Of a stretch of DNA of 64,000 nt, positions 11,070 through 22,879 are shown one piece after another. A program made the position numbers and the translations under genes. The notes under the pieces were generated by a model, which was given only the letters and a program-made list of their open reading frames with translations, did no database searches and was not told the origin of the DNA. Source of the stretch: Larix kaempferi (taxonomy: Eukaryota > Streptophyta > Pinopsida > Pinales > Pinaceae); NCBI GenBank assembly GCA_027924585.1, contig BSBM01000442.1:6882001-6946000 (forward strand). The letters run 5' to 3'. Position 1 is the first letter of the stretch, and each line of letters opens with the position of its first letter.

Positions 11070-13940
11070 ATGACGGAAACAAAGGGAGCTACCTCTAGAA
11101 GCTTAGGCAGGCAGGCTGCAGGAACCAGTAAGGGGAAATAACCAACTTCAGAACATGGAGGAGCCGAAGCACCAGTGAAGCAGCAGAGCCTACCTATTTA
11201 CCCGGTGCAGGACTACATTCCTCCACGAAAAGATGACGCCCCACCGGTCCACTTACAAAAGAATGCTGCGTATGAAATCCCGATCCCTGCCATTTCTACT
11301 AGGGTGAAGGTTGAGGAGAATTTGTTGGGCGACGTACTGGGATGCAAGTTGGATGACTTGGAATTACTTGAAAACACATTGGTAATGCCGAAGAATTACC
11401 CACAATTCAGACCTGACGCATACCTCAACCGGGTAAAGAATCCACAGACTTTTGTCGAAAGATTGGAAGTCCAAGATTGGCTAGAGGCCATCCGACCATC
11501 AGGCTTGTTGAACTTATTACAAATGCCGCACTTCACTAAGGGCACCAAGTTTTCGGTGGTGGTGCACGTGCTACTGACTTGCATGCATGAAGGATTCTTA
11601 TGGTTGGACAAGCGCATTGATACCAATATAGATATGATACATCAGATCACAGGCCGGAACAAGAGAGGAGAGGACCCTGCTAACCTCATCATAAAGAGGG
11701 CATAGGATATAGGTCTGAGCGCTGAAGTGGCAAAGGAATTCGGTGTAGTGCGAAAGGGACGTGGGTTCCCAACCGCCGATATCAATGACCGTGCCACAAA
11801 GTTTACTATCTAGTTGCTTGTGCGCAAGTGTAAACCGCCTGAGGTATCCACGGTCGCAATCAAGGCAGCATCTAATATATTGCACGGAAGACCTTATAAT
11901 TGGTGCCAGTTCTTACTAAATGAGTTTCTAGTAGATGTTGAAGATACACAGGATAATGGAACGACATTCCATTTCAACTGGCTACTAGTATTAATAGCCT
12001 TTGTAGATGGAAAGAGCCAGAGGGGTATCAAGGGGATCCAACCTTGGCAGGATAGGGTCGCGGAATACATTTTACTAACCTATGGGCAAGCCCGAAGGCG
12101 TCCAGACAACAGCACATGGCTGAAGTTTTATATGTTTATTATCACCAGTTGCGTGAAGCAATTATGGCAACGCCGCGCATTTCAAAACCACTGACTGAAA
12201 AATATACATGCATCATGAGGTTTATGGTGAAGAGGCATCAGTCACACATTCATCCAAGGGATGACGCGCAGGAAGGATTATGGTATCCTAGGTTTTACCG
12301 ACTGGATGAGGAGACCATCGAGCAGATGATGGAGAGTTGGGATGAAGACTGGAAAGTCCCCGCATCACGAAATGATGAATCAGACTGTGAACAACACGTA
12401 GAACCTATGTCGCACAAGATCGATATAAAAGACACCAATGAGGAGAACACAGAAGATGATAAGGAAGAAAAAGAACAACATAAGGAACAACAAGCAAGGG
12501 GGCTACCTACAGGTATGCCCATTGAGGAAGAAAAGGATGATGCGCAGAGTGAGCATACAGGGATGGCGACGGACAAAAGGAAGGCCACTGAAGGCCCCGC
12601 GCAACCGCAAAGCCGACATACAAAGCGGAAGTCCGAAAGACCTGAGTTTGGTCCACAGCTACACCCAGACGACTACGAGATAATCACAACAAAGGTACAG
12701 GAAGTGTGGGAAGATAACCCACACGGAGAAGGAAGCCAAGCAGGAACAATTGCAGATAATCTTGATCCAAACTATGGAAACGGTCAAGACTATGGTCACC
12801 CAGTTAAGCTTGGGCCATTAGTCATCAGAATTCGAAGGAAGGGTAGGAGGAATGAGTGCACAGAAGCAGCCACCACACATAACAAGCCCATACCCTAGGG
12901 TTGCGCATATCGAACCAATGTATTTCATTTTCCCGAATGAAACGGTGCACGAGGCAGTGAAGAACTCGACACATTTTGACCTCAACATTGGGTCATTACT
13001 GCTGGAGGACCTGAATGAGATACACCTGCAAATCTCAGAGGAGATACAAGAAAGAGGCATTGCCTCATATGACCAAAGCATCCGGCTGAAAGAAGATATT
13101 GAAGAGCTCAGGCAGGAATCCGAGCGAAAAGAACAAGAACTGTCTGAAGTCCGCGAAAGGGACTGCAAGAATAAAGAGATCGTCTCAGCGGTATGTGCGA
13201 AGATCCACGAATGCATAGAAGAGGATGATGTAGAGGACACTATGAAGAAGCTTGGGGCCAAGGTAGAAACCATCACATCGGATATGGTATAGATGGAGAC
13301 TTCCTACAAAGGGAATATTGCAGAGCTGGAGGCTAGGCACCCATTTATACCACCGGATCAGGTTGCAACTCCAGCGGAGGAGGTAAAAGCAACCATGGAT
13401 GGCATTTCGTTGGAAGTGACAAAATGCCAAGATTTACTTGAAGGGATAACTACCGCAGTAACAGGGTTGGATGAGGACCCTGCTCTTCAACAGATAAAGG
13501 CAGATTTGCAGTGAACACAACAGCAGGTAGATGCTGCAAGCGCAGAGGTAAAGACTGCACCAGCCAGGGAGAAAGTACAGAAGTATAACGAAGTCAAAGA
13601 GCTGTAGAAAACATTGGTGGCACTCAGGAAGAAAGAGGCCACTACTTCTGCCAGGTTGCAACCCTTTGAGAAGGAAGGCCTAGAATTGATGCAACAATTT
13701 GATAAGAAGCTCATAGAACTTCAGGCTGCGAAGGGAACCATGAAAGAACAGGTGGCTAAGGAAAAAGTCTTGTAGGGAACTCTGGAGACACTTCAAGGGT
13801 TTGAGAAAAAAGCCAAGGACATAGTAGCAGAGTTAACAAGTACTCTGCAAAGTTTTACTTCAAATATAGGTACGGCCTAAGACGTGGCACCAGAGTCCGC
13901 AAGTGCAAGTGGCTTGGGATGAGCCACAGGTGAGTGTTAG
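11070..13940 (+). pseudogene. Element B extra 3' ORF (ORF3), unknown function, coiled-coil C-terminus
   Basis: The reading frame starts at ATG 11070 (MTETKGATSRS) and ends at TAG 13938-13940, about 950 codons. N-terminal part (11200-12190): KDDAPPVHLQKN, a globular region with QDWLEAIRPSGLLNLLQMPHF, LLTCMHEGFLWLDKRI and NWLLVLIAFVDG. Middle (12300-12850): acidic, Glu/Lys-rich, low complexity. C-terminal part (12900-13860): long heptad-like coiled coil. No signal peptide, transmembrane segment or catalytic motif is evident. Stops occur at 11142, 11703, 11811, 13290, 13512 and 13878, and the frame shifts near 12150 and returns near 12860. A homologous ORF sits in A. It occupies the position of env or extra ORFs in plant Gypsy elements; I do not recognise its family. 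Confidence 0.75.
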
Positions 13941-13945
13941 GGGCC
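13932..13945 (+). other. Polypurine tract of element B
   Basis: GAGTGTTAGGGGCC ends directly at the 3' LTR. The identical string precedes A's 3' LTR (47336-47349), supporting its role as plus-strand primer site. The last codons and stop of ORF3 lie inside it. Confidence 0.7.
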
Positions 13946-15510
13946 TGTTGGGTGGGGCCCAAGTTGGAATATTTACACAAGTACTGGAAAGCACACAAGA
14001 CGCGTTACAACAGGGGATGGGGGTAGTTTTGATAATTGCGCATGTCGCGTGGTGGCAATAGTTAAGATAGGGTCGCATAGTACAGAGATGCATAGGTATT
14101 GCACAGGAGCTAATTTTGGTAAGAGATACAGGTAAGGGTCAGACGAGGAAGTGACCTATTTTGGGTAAGGGAAAGATGGAAGGCAGAAGAAAGCGACCTA
14201 CCAAGGAGAGTGGCGGCAAGCGGTTGAGAAGCTAGGCCACTACGCCGATGGCGATAGGGAGGCGAAAGGAGTGGAAAGGGACAGGCCATGATGTAGTTAC
14301 AACCGTTTGGTGACTGCGGCTGTCAGATGAACGTGTAAGCCACGAGTGGCCCAGCTGGAAGGCCTGGAGCAGGCGGAGCAAGCTGTCGATGGCGAAAGCT
14401 AGGGTGGCAGTTAGCCATGCCAGTTTTGGAAACCTTAGGGTTTTGGCCTACTGATTGTAAAGACACAACCCTTGGGTGTGATCTATAAATAAGGCACGAT
14501 TTTGTAAGGGAAGGGTTACTCTTCAATTTTGGTCATTGTTGAACATTGTTAGAATCTTTCGAAGCTTGAAGCTATTGTAAAGGATCTGTAGCTGAGTGCG
14601 CAGAGACCTATCTGAGAGAGAAGAGAGTCTCTAGCTGAGTGCGTAGACTAAGAATTGTTGTACCCTTCCCAAAAGACTAATTTAACTACAGTTCTTGTGG
14701 ACGTAGCCTCCATCCTGGGGGTGAACCACGTTAAAATTATGTGTAGTGTGATTGTTGTGTGTTTGCAAATGTTCAGTTGCTTAGTATGGATGTTTAATAC
14801 TGAAGTTATCTGTTCTGTGATTGCTTTTATATGTATTCGCCGCAAGAATGATGGGAATAATATGTTGAGTAATACATGTGTGGATGAAGGTTAAGTATTC
14901 AGCACTTCTAAGTCTGTGAATGCATGAATCTGTCGGTTAATCACATAGTTGAACACTGAATTTGAGCGCAACATTGGAGCGTGCAGTATTGTATGTTTTA
15001 TTCAATTGCATGCACTATAATGATAATAATCTAAAGTGTGTCGAATGGGTAAAGATCGTTACGTACGATTGGTTAGAGTTAATCACTTTTGAAGTAGATG
15101 CGCGGTCTAGTTGATGCGCTGAACCATCGACAGTCGTTGCGAGTAAGCTGTTAATAGCTTATTGTTGTAACCCAGGAAGCATCCAAAACTGCGCAGGCCT
15201 TGGTTGCGTTGGTTGCATAAGCACCTCCGCTTGCCGAAGTATACGACATGAAGTAGAGACTTCGCCTAGTATTTTGTCCACAGGAAGAGTCCCTTATGGC
15301 GCTGCCCTTAAGTTCCCTTTTACACTCGCATCACCAGGTTGTGGAAACTTGATTCTACAACCACCCCCTCAGCTTCGCCTCGGGGGAGACCTCAGGTTGC
15401 TCGCAGCCTGTTGCCGAAAGGGCCGGTGAATAGGGGTTTTGTTGGTTCCTTGAACCGCGAAGTACCTGGGTCTACATTGGAAACCTCTAGCTTAGTTATA
15501 TATGCCAACA
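13946..15510 (+). repeat. Element B 3' LTR
   Basis: A 1565-bp copy of 2020-3565 with the same TG...CA ends and a TATA box at 14484-14491. It is followed by the duplicated target TACTA (15511-15515), after which A's RT frame resumes as Tyr-Arg-Lys-Phe-Ile. Confidence 0.93.
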
Positions 15511-16090
15511 TACTATAGGAAGTTCATCAAGGGATATGCGCAGGTCACTGTGCCTATGAAAAAATTACTGAAGAAAGAAGTGAAGTATACTTGGACTGAA
15601 GACTGCCAGAAAGGATTGGATACATTGAAAGAGAGAATGGTTGCTACGCCGATTCTAGTTTTTCCAGAATGGAGTAAACCATTGCATGTACATGTAGATG
15701 CTTCATCTATAGAACTTGGTATTGTGCTAGATCAACTAGGAGAGGGAGGCATCGATCACCCTATCGCGTTTTCAAGCAGGAAGCTATCTTCAACATAAAA
15801 GAATTATACTAGGACATAAAGAGAAGGCTTAGCTATGGTATACGCATTGCAGAAATTCAGACACTATCTGCTAGGATAACATTTCTACAGGTTTACCGAC
15901 CATTCAGCTTTGAAGTACATGGTCAATAAACCAGTGTTAGGGGGGAGAATATGCAGATGCTTGTTGCTCTTTCAGGAATACGATTTTGAAATCATTGTTA
16001 AGCCAGGAAGATTGAATTCATGACTTGACCATCTCTCCATAATTGAGTCAGGCGAAGAACCTAGTAACTTGGAAGACAGTTTACCAGTTG
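15511..16090 (+). pseudogene. pol: Element A RT end and RNase H domain
   Basis: It continues the RT cut at 2019: YRKFIKGYAQVT, LLKKEVKYTW, then RNase H with HVHVDASS (catalytic Asp, about 15695), the REGLAMVYALQKFRHYLLG block (the catalytic Glu retained in the degenerate frame) and FTDHSALKYMVN (about 15895). Stops at 15796, 15817, 15877 and 16021 disrupt it. Compared with B the order and spacing are the same. Confidence 0.87.
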
Positions 16091-17356
16091 TGCAGTTGTT
16101 TGCTATGCATATAGCAGATGACTACTACAAGGATATCATCGGATTCCTGACTACAGGCCTAACACCTACATAGTTTACTATGCAGCAAAAGAAGCAATTA
16201 CTGGTAAGAGCAACTGACTTTACCATAATTGCGGGACAATTGTACAAATTAGAACCAGATGAAGTACTGCGTAGATGTGTACTAGAACATGAGAAAGCAA
16301 CGATACTTGCTGAAGCACATTTAGGGGTATCTAGGGGCCACTATGCAGGAAGAGCTACTGCGCAGAAAATTTTAAGAGCAGGCCTATGGTGGCCTACATT
16401 ACACAAGGATTGAAAGGAACATTATCGAAGTTGAGATGCCATTAATGCCACAAATGACCTTCCAAGCATTTGATAAATGGGCTATTGATTTTGTGGGACC
16501 TATTAACCCACCAGGAAAGCAAACTGGTTTGAGATATATTATCACAGCTACAGAGTATCTAACCAGGTGGGAAGAAGCAAAACTAGTGAAGGACTGTAGC
16601 GCATTTACTACTGCACAGTTCATCTTTGAGAACATCTTGACAAGGTTTGAATGTCCGAGAATTATAATGAGTGATCAAGGAACTCACTTCTTAAATAGGA
16701 CCATTGAAGCTCTGATTGAAGAATTTCAGATCTACCATCAGAAGAGCACACCATATCATCCACAAGCTAATGGCATTGTTGAAAATTTAAACAAAGTATT
16801 GGAAAATGTACTAACCAAGGTATGCAATACAAATAGGTATGATTGGGATCTGTGAATACCAACGGTGTTATGGGCATATAGAACAACTTGTAAGAAGTTG
16901 ACAGGTCACACACCTTTCAGATTAGCATATGGATAGGAAGTTGTCATGCCCATGGAATACATAGTGCCAATCCTAAGAATCACAACAGTCACAGACATGG
17001 TTGATGATGAGACAATGGAAGAAAGGATACTACACCTAGTTGAGCTGGAGGAAGATCGCTTCATTGCAGGATTTCACCAACAACTGTAGAAAGACAGAGA
17101 AAAAGCATGGCATGAGAGGCATATCAAGTACAAATTCTTCCAGTTAGGAGACCTTGTCCTCCTCTATGATAGTAAGTTCATGAAATTGCCTAGAAAATTT
17201 AAAATGCACTGGCTAGGACCATATGTTGTCAAACATGTTACTAATAGCAGCACAGTTCAGTTAGCCACACTACTCGGAGAAAATTTGAAAGGACTTGTTA
17301 TTGGAAGTAGACTAAAGCTTTACAGGGATAGTCCTACCCCTCCAGACATCGGTTAA
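16091..17356 (+). pseudogene. pol: Element A integrase, complete length but interrupted
   Basis: The zinc domain retains HLGVSRGHYAG but is broken after WWPTLHKD by a TGA (16411) and a deletion that removes most of the CxxC part. The DDE core has Asp at 16487, Asp at 16673 and Glu at 16781 (D-x35-E). A C-terminal domain with GDLVLLYDSKF, HWLGPYVVKHV and SRLKLYRDSP ends at TAA 17354-17356. Stops are at 16171, 16852, 16933 and 17086. This copy supplies the C-terminal domain that B has lost. Confidence 0.88.
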
Positions 17357-17806
17357 GCACCGCAAGAAGTTTCTAAGTGTCATGTGTAGTTGAAATTGGA
17401 CACTAAGAATAAAAGAATAAAGAGTCTGCATAGAATTTTGGAAAGATGTGAAGTTTTCATGCAAATGGAAGCTATGTTGCGAAGCACTCATAACAAGCTG
17501 AATTGTGAAGTAAGAAAAGATTCACGCTGCGAAGTAACATCAAAGCAAGGGAAATGCGCAGTGAACCTCGCACTTGACATGACCGCTAGTGAAGTCAAGG
17601 AAAACTAGCTGTTACAATTGTTGGTCGAAAAAGTAGCCTTTATACAGTGTTTTCGGGAACCGACTCGTTTTGCATTTAAGGCAAATTTGGTCGTTTGGGC
17701 ACATTCATTGAAGGAAAGGACCAAGATCTCAACAAGATTTGGCCAACGGATATGGCATTTAATGCATAGATAGTCATTTTTGGGCACACCTCAGGTGACC
17801 CGCGCC
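17357..17806 (+). other. Element A spacer between integrase and 3' ORF
   Basis: No sustained sense frame beyond a 72-codon stretch without recognisable features. It corresponds to 10383-10912 in B and ends at a TATA box. Confidence 0.5.
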
Positions 17807-17814
17807 TATAAATA
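17807..17814 (+). promoter_or_regulatory. Internal TATA box ahead of element A 3' ORF
   Basis: TATAAATA in the context GCCTATAAATAGGAC lies 177 bp before the ATG at 17984. It matches the position of 10913-10920 in B although the surrounding spacer has diverged. Confidence 0.6.
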
Positions 17815-17983
17815 GGACTAAGCGCATACTTACCGACTTTACCGCAATTTTTTATTTTTACTGCTCGTAAATTCTAAGTTTTTACTAGCAAGAGAACACA
17901 GAGTGATTTGCAAGTGAATGTCTGAGCAGTCGACTCTAGACGAGGATTTGAGAGACTTTAACTAGACCGGGCTCGAGAGATTA

Positions 17984-19905
17984 ATGAAAATGCCCTCGAA
18001 GAAACGTGTTCCAGAGATGGGTGCCTCATCAAGAAGCTCACCATGCCACACAACAGAAGCAGAGTGGAAGGATAAGGGGCCAAACACAGAACAAGAGAAG
18101 CCAAAGGCAAGAGGTATGAAGAAGCAACCTCCACAGGAAGTGCTCCGTGATAGGCTGATCCTCCTCACACCTGAGTAAATTCCTTCATGAAGAGACGATG
18201 CACCACCTATTCGGCTCATGAAGAATTCCCAGTACAAGATTCCACTGCCGCCAATCTCAAGCCATGTGCGCATCCGTGAGAATCTGCTCGACACGATCCA
18301 AGATTGTAAGTTTTCAAACCATTATCTACTAAAGGGGAAGGACCCTCAAGCACCGAAGTATCCCCAATTTCATCCTTACCGTTACATGTGCCGACAGATT
18401 GAGGAGCGAACGCAACAACCATCTCTTCATGCGCAGAATTGGCTTATGTCGCTAGTGCCATCTGGGTTGCTGAACCTTTTGCGCATCCCGTACTTTGACG
18501 GATGTGCTGATCTTACTGCAGTGGTGTGCACTTTATTGTCATGCACGCACCAGGGATACTTGTGGCTAGACCTCAAGGTCTATATAAACATCGACCTCAT
18601 CCACTGGATCACACATCTCAGTAAGCGAGGTGCTGATCCTGCAGCGGAGTTTGTGGGAAAAACCAAGGATAAAGAGATCGCCAAGCGAATGAAAGAAGAG
18701 TTCGGCTTACAAAAGGGAAGTTGCGGGTATGTCACAGCTGGAGTCATGGACCAAGTTATGCTCGTCAAAGTCCATTTGTTGGCAGGAAAAGTTTTGAGAA
18801 AGTGCAGACCAGTAGAGGTGTCGACCGCTGTAGTTTCCTGAGCTGCAAAGGCTAAGGATGGTACTCAGTAGAATTGGTCCAATTACTTATTGAACGAGTC
18901 CTTGGACGATGTCCATGAGACTCAGGAAATTGGAATCCCTTTCCACTATAGTTGGTTGCTGGTGTTGATCACATTTGTGGTCTGGAAAGAGCCACTTTAC
19001 CAGCAGTATGTTCCAATTCATATAGGATATTGTCGAGGAACTAGGTATGCCAACATGTGGGCAAATGCGAGGCCAGAAAGACAACGAGTTAATAATGAGC
19101 AAATGTTCACCTACTATGAGCGGCGGTGCGATGTGATTTAGCGCACTCCGCGCATTACAAAGGAGGTAACGACTGCGCATGTCCACAGGTTCATATTCAA
19201 AGTCGACTGTCACTTTATATATGTTCAACGAAGGGTTGAGAAGCAGAACCCTGAATGGTTTGAAGGGTTGTACCAGCTAGATTCAAAGAAGATAGAGTTG
19301 ATTATGGAAGACTGGCCACCGGAGTGGAAGGTTAATTCACCAGTAACGATCAACACAATGTCCGACGAAAGCTAAGCTGGAGATCCACAGAACAGGGAAG
19401 AAACGACTAGCGCGCAAGCAAAAGAAACAGGCCAAGAGGAAGTTCAGCAAGACACTGCTGAGGGGCAGTAAGGAGAGAAGAGGAAGGACCGTGATAGCAT
19501 AGTGCTGGAAAAAGGGAAAAGAAAGAAGCACAAAGCGACTAAACCACCGTCCAAAACGCAGTTGCACGTAGATGACTATGAAAGCATCGCAGTATGAGTC
19601 AATGAGCACTTTGAAGAGGCGCTCTCTCTAAAGGAAAGTAAAAGCGAAGAAGTCCAAGTGAACCTCATCCAGAACCTCACAGAGCTGAAAAGCATTGTTG
19701 CGAAGATAGAACAAGTTTAGTAGGACTTGGTGCATGAATCCGACTACGAAGGCAAGTCAGGTGAGTCAATCCAAAGGAAGAGAAAGACACCTGCCTTGAT
19801 GATCAGACCTCGCTTAGTCAGGATTGAGCCAATAAATGTTATTTTCCCAAATGATGAACTGGCTGAAGGTGCAAAGAGATTGGAACACCTGGATATTAAT
19901 GTCAG
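17984..19905 (+). pseudogene. Element A extra 3' ORF (ORF3), first part
   Basis: The frame opens at ATG 17984 and stays in one frame to 19905, with stops at 18176, 18188, 18839, 18869, 19139, 19373, 19469, 19596 and 19719-19724. It is homologous to B's ORF3: RDDAPP, PLPPISSHVRIRENLLD, QNWLMSLVPSGLLNLLRIPYF, LLSCTHQGYLWLDLKV, HYSWLLVLITFV, then a Lys/Glu-rich middle and RIEPINVIFPND. Element D is inserted after the codon for Asn in HLDIN; the frame resumes at 46391. Function unknown. Confidence 0.75.
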
Positions 19906-21635
19906 TGTTAACACTTATTATGTTTTCCACCAGGGAAGGCGAAAGAAAGCTCCTGCCCTAAGCCCCAAGGTTATTAATTGGCCGGTTACATCAAGTGAAT
20001 AATCAGGAAACCCAAAATTGGCTAAGTGTTAAGAAAATCCAAGCCAAAGTGACTGGGCCACAATGAAAAGAATGAGAAAAACCATCCATGAGAGTTCTTC
20101 CGTAACTAACGAAGACTGGATGGGATTCTTCCGGAATGAAAGGAGATCAGACAACCAGGATGGAAGAGCGGAGCCGATTAGCAGTCGAAAATGCATTCCG
20201 CAAGCCAGTTTCCAATTTTCGCATCCGCTTTGCGGAAAGTAATGTTCCGGGGAGCGCAAAGATAAGTTTCCGCAATCTGCATTGCGGATTGCGGAGCGAT
20301 AGTTTTTTCAAGTGGAACCAAAGTAAGTTTCCTCATCCCGCATTCCGCATTGCGGGTTGCGGATTGCAAAACGGTGGTTTTCTAAAGAGAAAAAGGGCAA
20401 GTTTCCGCATTCCGCAATGCGGATTGCGGAAGGATAAGGTTCCAGAAGCGCGAAATCAAGGACCCGAATCCCGCATGCCACGTGGTGAATTGTGGGTTAT
20501 GGAAAGGACCATTGCAAAAAGGTCCATTGCAGAAGGTCAATGGCAGAAGAACAGTTGTGGAAAGGAAATTACGGATTGAGAAAGTTTTGCATAGCAAGTT
20601 ACAGTTGCGGGAAATGGAGATTTTCACAGAGAAATGGCGCGTTGGAGAACAACGAAGGGGGCTTATTTCAGTTACATGTCCTATTCAATCTAAAACAACC
20701 TGATTCGCAGGATGAATAGGTGGTTTCCATGGCCCAATGGTGCACTTCTAACACAAATGATTCCTCCCTCCGTGCATGGCAGAATCAGTGGTTTTCGATC
20801 TGGGCAGCCCAACTCGAGCGACTTCATCATTACCGGTCCGAGTTTGTTCTGAATCAGTTAGGATATTTTGGTGTTTTGTAATCCTATAAAGGCAAGGTAC
20901 GAAGTAGACCAAAGGGTGGTTGTTGGACATTTTTTCTTCAGAGATATTATTGCTCTGCGCTTGTATTAGACTTGGCCTCCTAATTCAATGAGCAGACCCG
21001 GTTTTGGAGCTTGAGATTCCTGTGATGTGTGTTATGATGTCCATTATTTCTTATGTGTTCTTGCTTTGTATTTCCATTAATTGTTTACTTCTGCAGTACC
21101 TAAAGATCAAGATTACATGGTCTGGAATTCATGCCCACATGCTCCAGATGCATATGAATAGGTATTCCACCCATTTCCTCTTGAAGGTTCTAGTTAGAAT
21201 TCATTCTTAAATGCTCTAACTCTGCTGCCGAAATTGTCTTCCTTCTCTGCCGAAATTGTCTCCCTTCTCTGCTTCCACCTGCTGATTACTTCGACGTGAA
21301 AGAACCATGTCTACCTTGCCTCTTTCCTTTGCAATCATGGCTCAAATATGCCATTGATGACAGTAACCCACCGAAGTTGACTCCATGCCCAATTGTCCTC
21401 CTGTTCTTAACTCCAACCAACCAAAACACCCCTTTCAATTCGTTGTTCTGAAGGTCTAGCCACCACTTTTGACCGATATCCCATCCCATTCAAGCTATAT
21501 CCCGTTGCTGGAAGCCCCAAAGGGAGATCCCTCCCTGTGGTTGGAAAGGCTAGTTTCCATCCACTAAAGATTGGTTTGCAGCAGTTGCCTCATGGTCTTT
21601 CCTGCCACAACCTAGGAAAATATTGGGTGATAACA
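19906..21635 (+). repeat. Element D 5' LTR
   Basis: A 1730-bp repeat matching 44665-46390. A TATA box (TATAAAGG) is at 20885-20892 and again at 45659-45666 in the 3' LTR. The first third holds a cluster of GCGGATTGCGG-type near-palindromes (20255-20435). Confidence 0.92.
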
Positions 21636-21638
21636 TTC

Positions 21639-21656
21639 TGGCGACTCCGCTGGGGA
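21639..21656 (+). other. Primer binding site of element D
   Basis: TGGCGACTCCGCTGGGGA begins three bases after the LTR. It differs by one base from the PBS of element E. The sequence is of the type reported for Tat/Ogre-like elements primed by tRNA-Arg; that assignment is from memory of the group. Confidence 0.8.
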
Positions 21657-21913
21657 AGAATATCTGTTTTTCACGGTGTAAAATCATACCTCTGAGGGCA
21701 AATAAAGAGTTTGATATTTCAAGGTTGTACTATTTTCGTTGGCAACTCCAACTTACATTCCGGCGATTCCACTGGAGATCGAGCTTACTTCAGAAGATTT
21801 GTATCAGATCAGAGCTTATTACTAAGGGTGAACAATAGTCAATTGCTAAGAGGATCCTGCATTATTCCTGAGGCGAGTCCATCTTTCGAATCGGAGGACC
21901 CCTAGGAGAAAGT

Positions 21914-22149
21914 ATGGCTCCTAGGAGAATACCTACCAGAAGTCACCCAGATCCTGAGCTACCGAAGGTTACTTCAGACCCAGAGAAGGTCATCAAGAAA
22001 GCAAAGAGAAGGCTGACGGGTATTTCTCTATCAGCTAGGTCCTTTTCTTTACCTAAGAAAGAGGCATATGTTATAGAAAACATCCCTCTAAGTTTAAGGA
22101 CCGAGTCTTCCCCATTCAGACCTAGGTCTGAGGCTGATCTAAGGGAAAC
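21914..22149 (+). pseudogene. gag: Element D gag, N-terminal part
   Basis: ATG 21914 begins MAPRRIPTRSHPDPEL, a basic, Ser/Pro-rich N-terminus. The frame is open to 22149, where the Copia element F interrupts it at the codons for Glu-Thr. The continuation is at 37666. The 257 bases before it (21657-21913) are the element's leader, without a gene. Confidence 0.7.
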
Positions 22150-22737
22150 CTGTTATTTTTTTAGAAATTTCAATCTGATCTAGGATCTTAACTGAGAGAA
22201 TAACATGTATAGCATATCGATCATGGACACAATAATGCAAGCACACAAGAGACACAGAGTTTCACCGGGGAAAACCAAGAAGGTGAAAAACCCCGCAACT
22301 TCCTCAGAGATAGATAGAGTAATGATACAACCCAAGTATAAGAGATAGTCCTCCTAGCAGCAGCTTCTCCTCCTCCACTAGTGCGCCACTCTCCAATGAG
22401 TGTGAGTGAATAATAGAAAATGATCAAATAGAGTGCCTCCCGCACTCTATTTATACTTGACTTGATTTGCCTAATAAATTTTACTAGGTCGGCCTTAACT
22501 TAACCACATAACATAATGCTGACAGGGCCGACCCTGAATAGGGTGGTCTAATGACCCTTTAACCCACATGACTTATACAAGGCCTAACCCAACAAGGTGG
22601 TCTGATAACCCATCAAGTATAAGTTACGACACTTACAATATAAATGACGACACTTCCGTATAGAGGAATAATAACATCTCTATAGGAGTACAATATACAT
22701 AGGTGAAATACATTCCAAAGTTACATATACGTCAACT
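22150..22737 (-). repeat. Element F 3' LTR
   Basis: A 588-bp match to 37060-37660. Read on the minus strand it starts AGTTGACGTATATG where the other LTR starts TGTTGATGTATATG, so its first base is mutated. A short purine run (CCTCTT complement, 22740-22746) beside it is a candidate polypurine tract. Confidence 0.88.
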
Positions 22738-22879
22738 CTCCCTCTTAACTAGGAAGGTATTTCTCGACACAGATCTGCTAGCACAAGTCTTCTTCTCTGG
22801 ATCATCGTCATCGAATCATCGTCATCGTCACTGCTGCTGCTATCTCAAACAATCTCCGATCTACTCGTCATAGTAAGTT

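Larger units (their letters stand above)
2020..15510 (+). mobile_element. Element B: full-length Ty3/Gypsy retrotransposon, 13.5 kb, inserted in A's RT
   Basis: It has two LTRs (2020-3565 and 13946-15510) beginning TGTTGGG and ending CCAACA, and the 5-bp target duplication TACTA at 2015-2019 and 15511-15515. The 10.4-kb interior runs PBS, gag, protease, Gag-like modules, RT, RNase H, integrase, spacer with TATA box, extra 3' ORF, polypurine tract. It is the same family and orientation as A, which it interrupts. The two LTRs differ at very roughly one base in ten in the stretches I aligned by eye, so the insertion is old. Numerous stops and frameshifts show it is inactive. Confidence 0.93.

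Noticed and set aside
11070-13940. 3' ORF as an envelope (env) gene
   Set aside because: Its position fits, but no signal peptide, cleavage site or transmembrane segment is visible; the coiled coil alone is not evidence for env.
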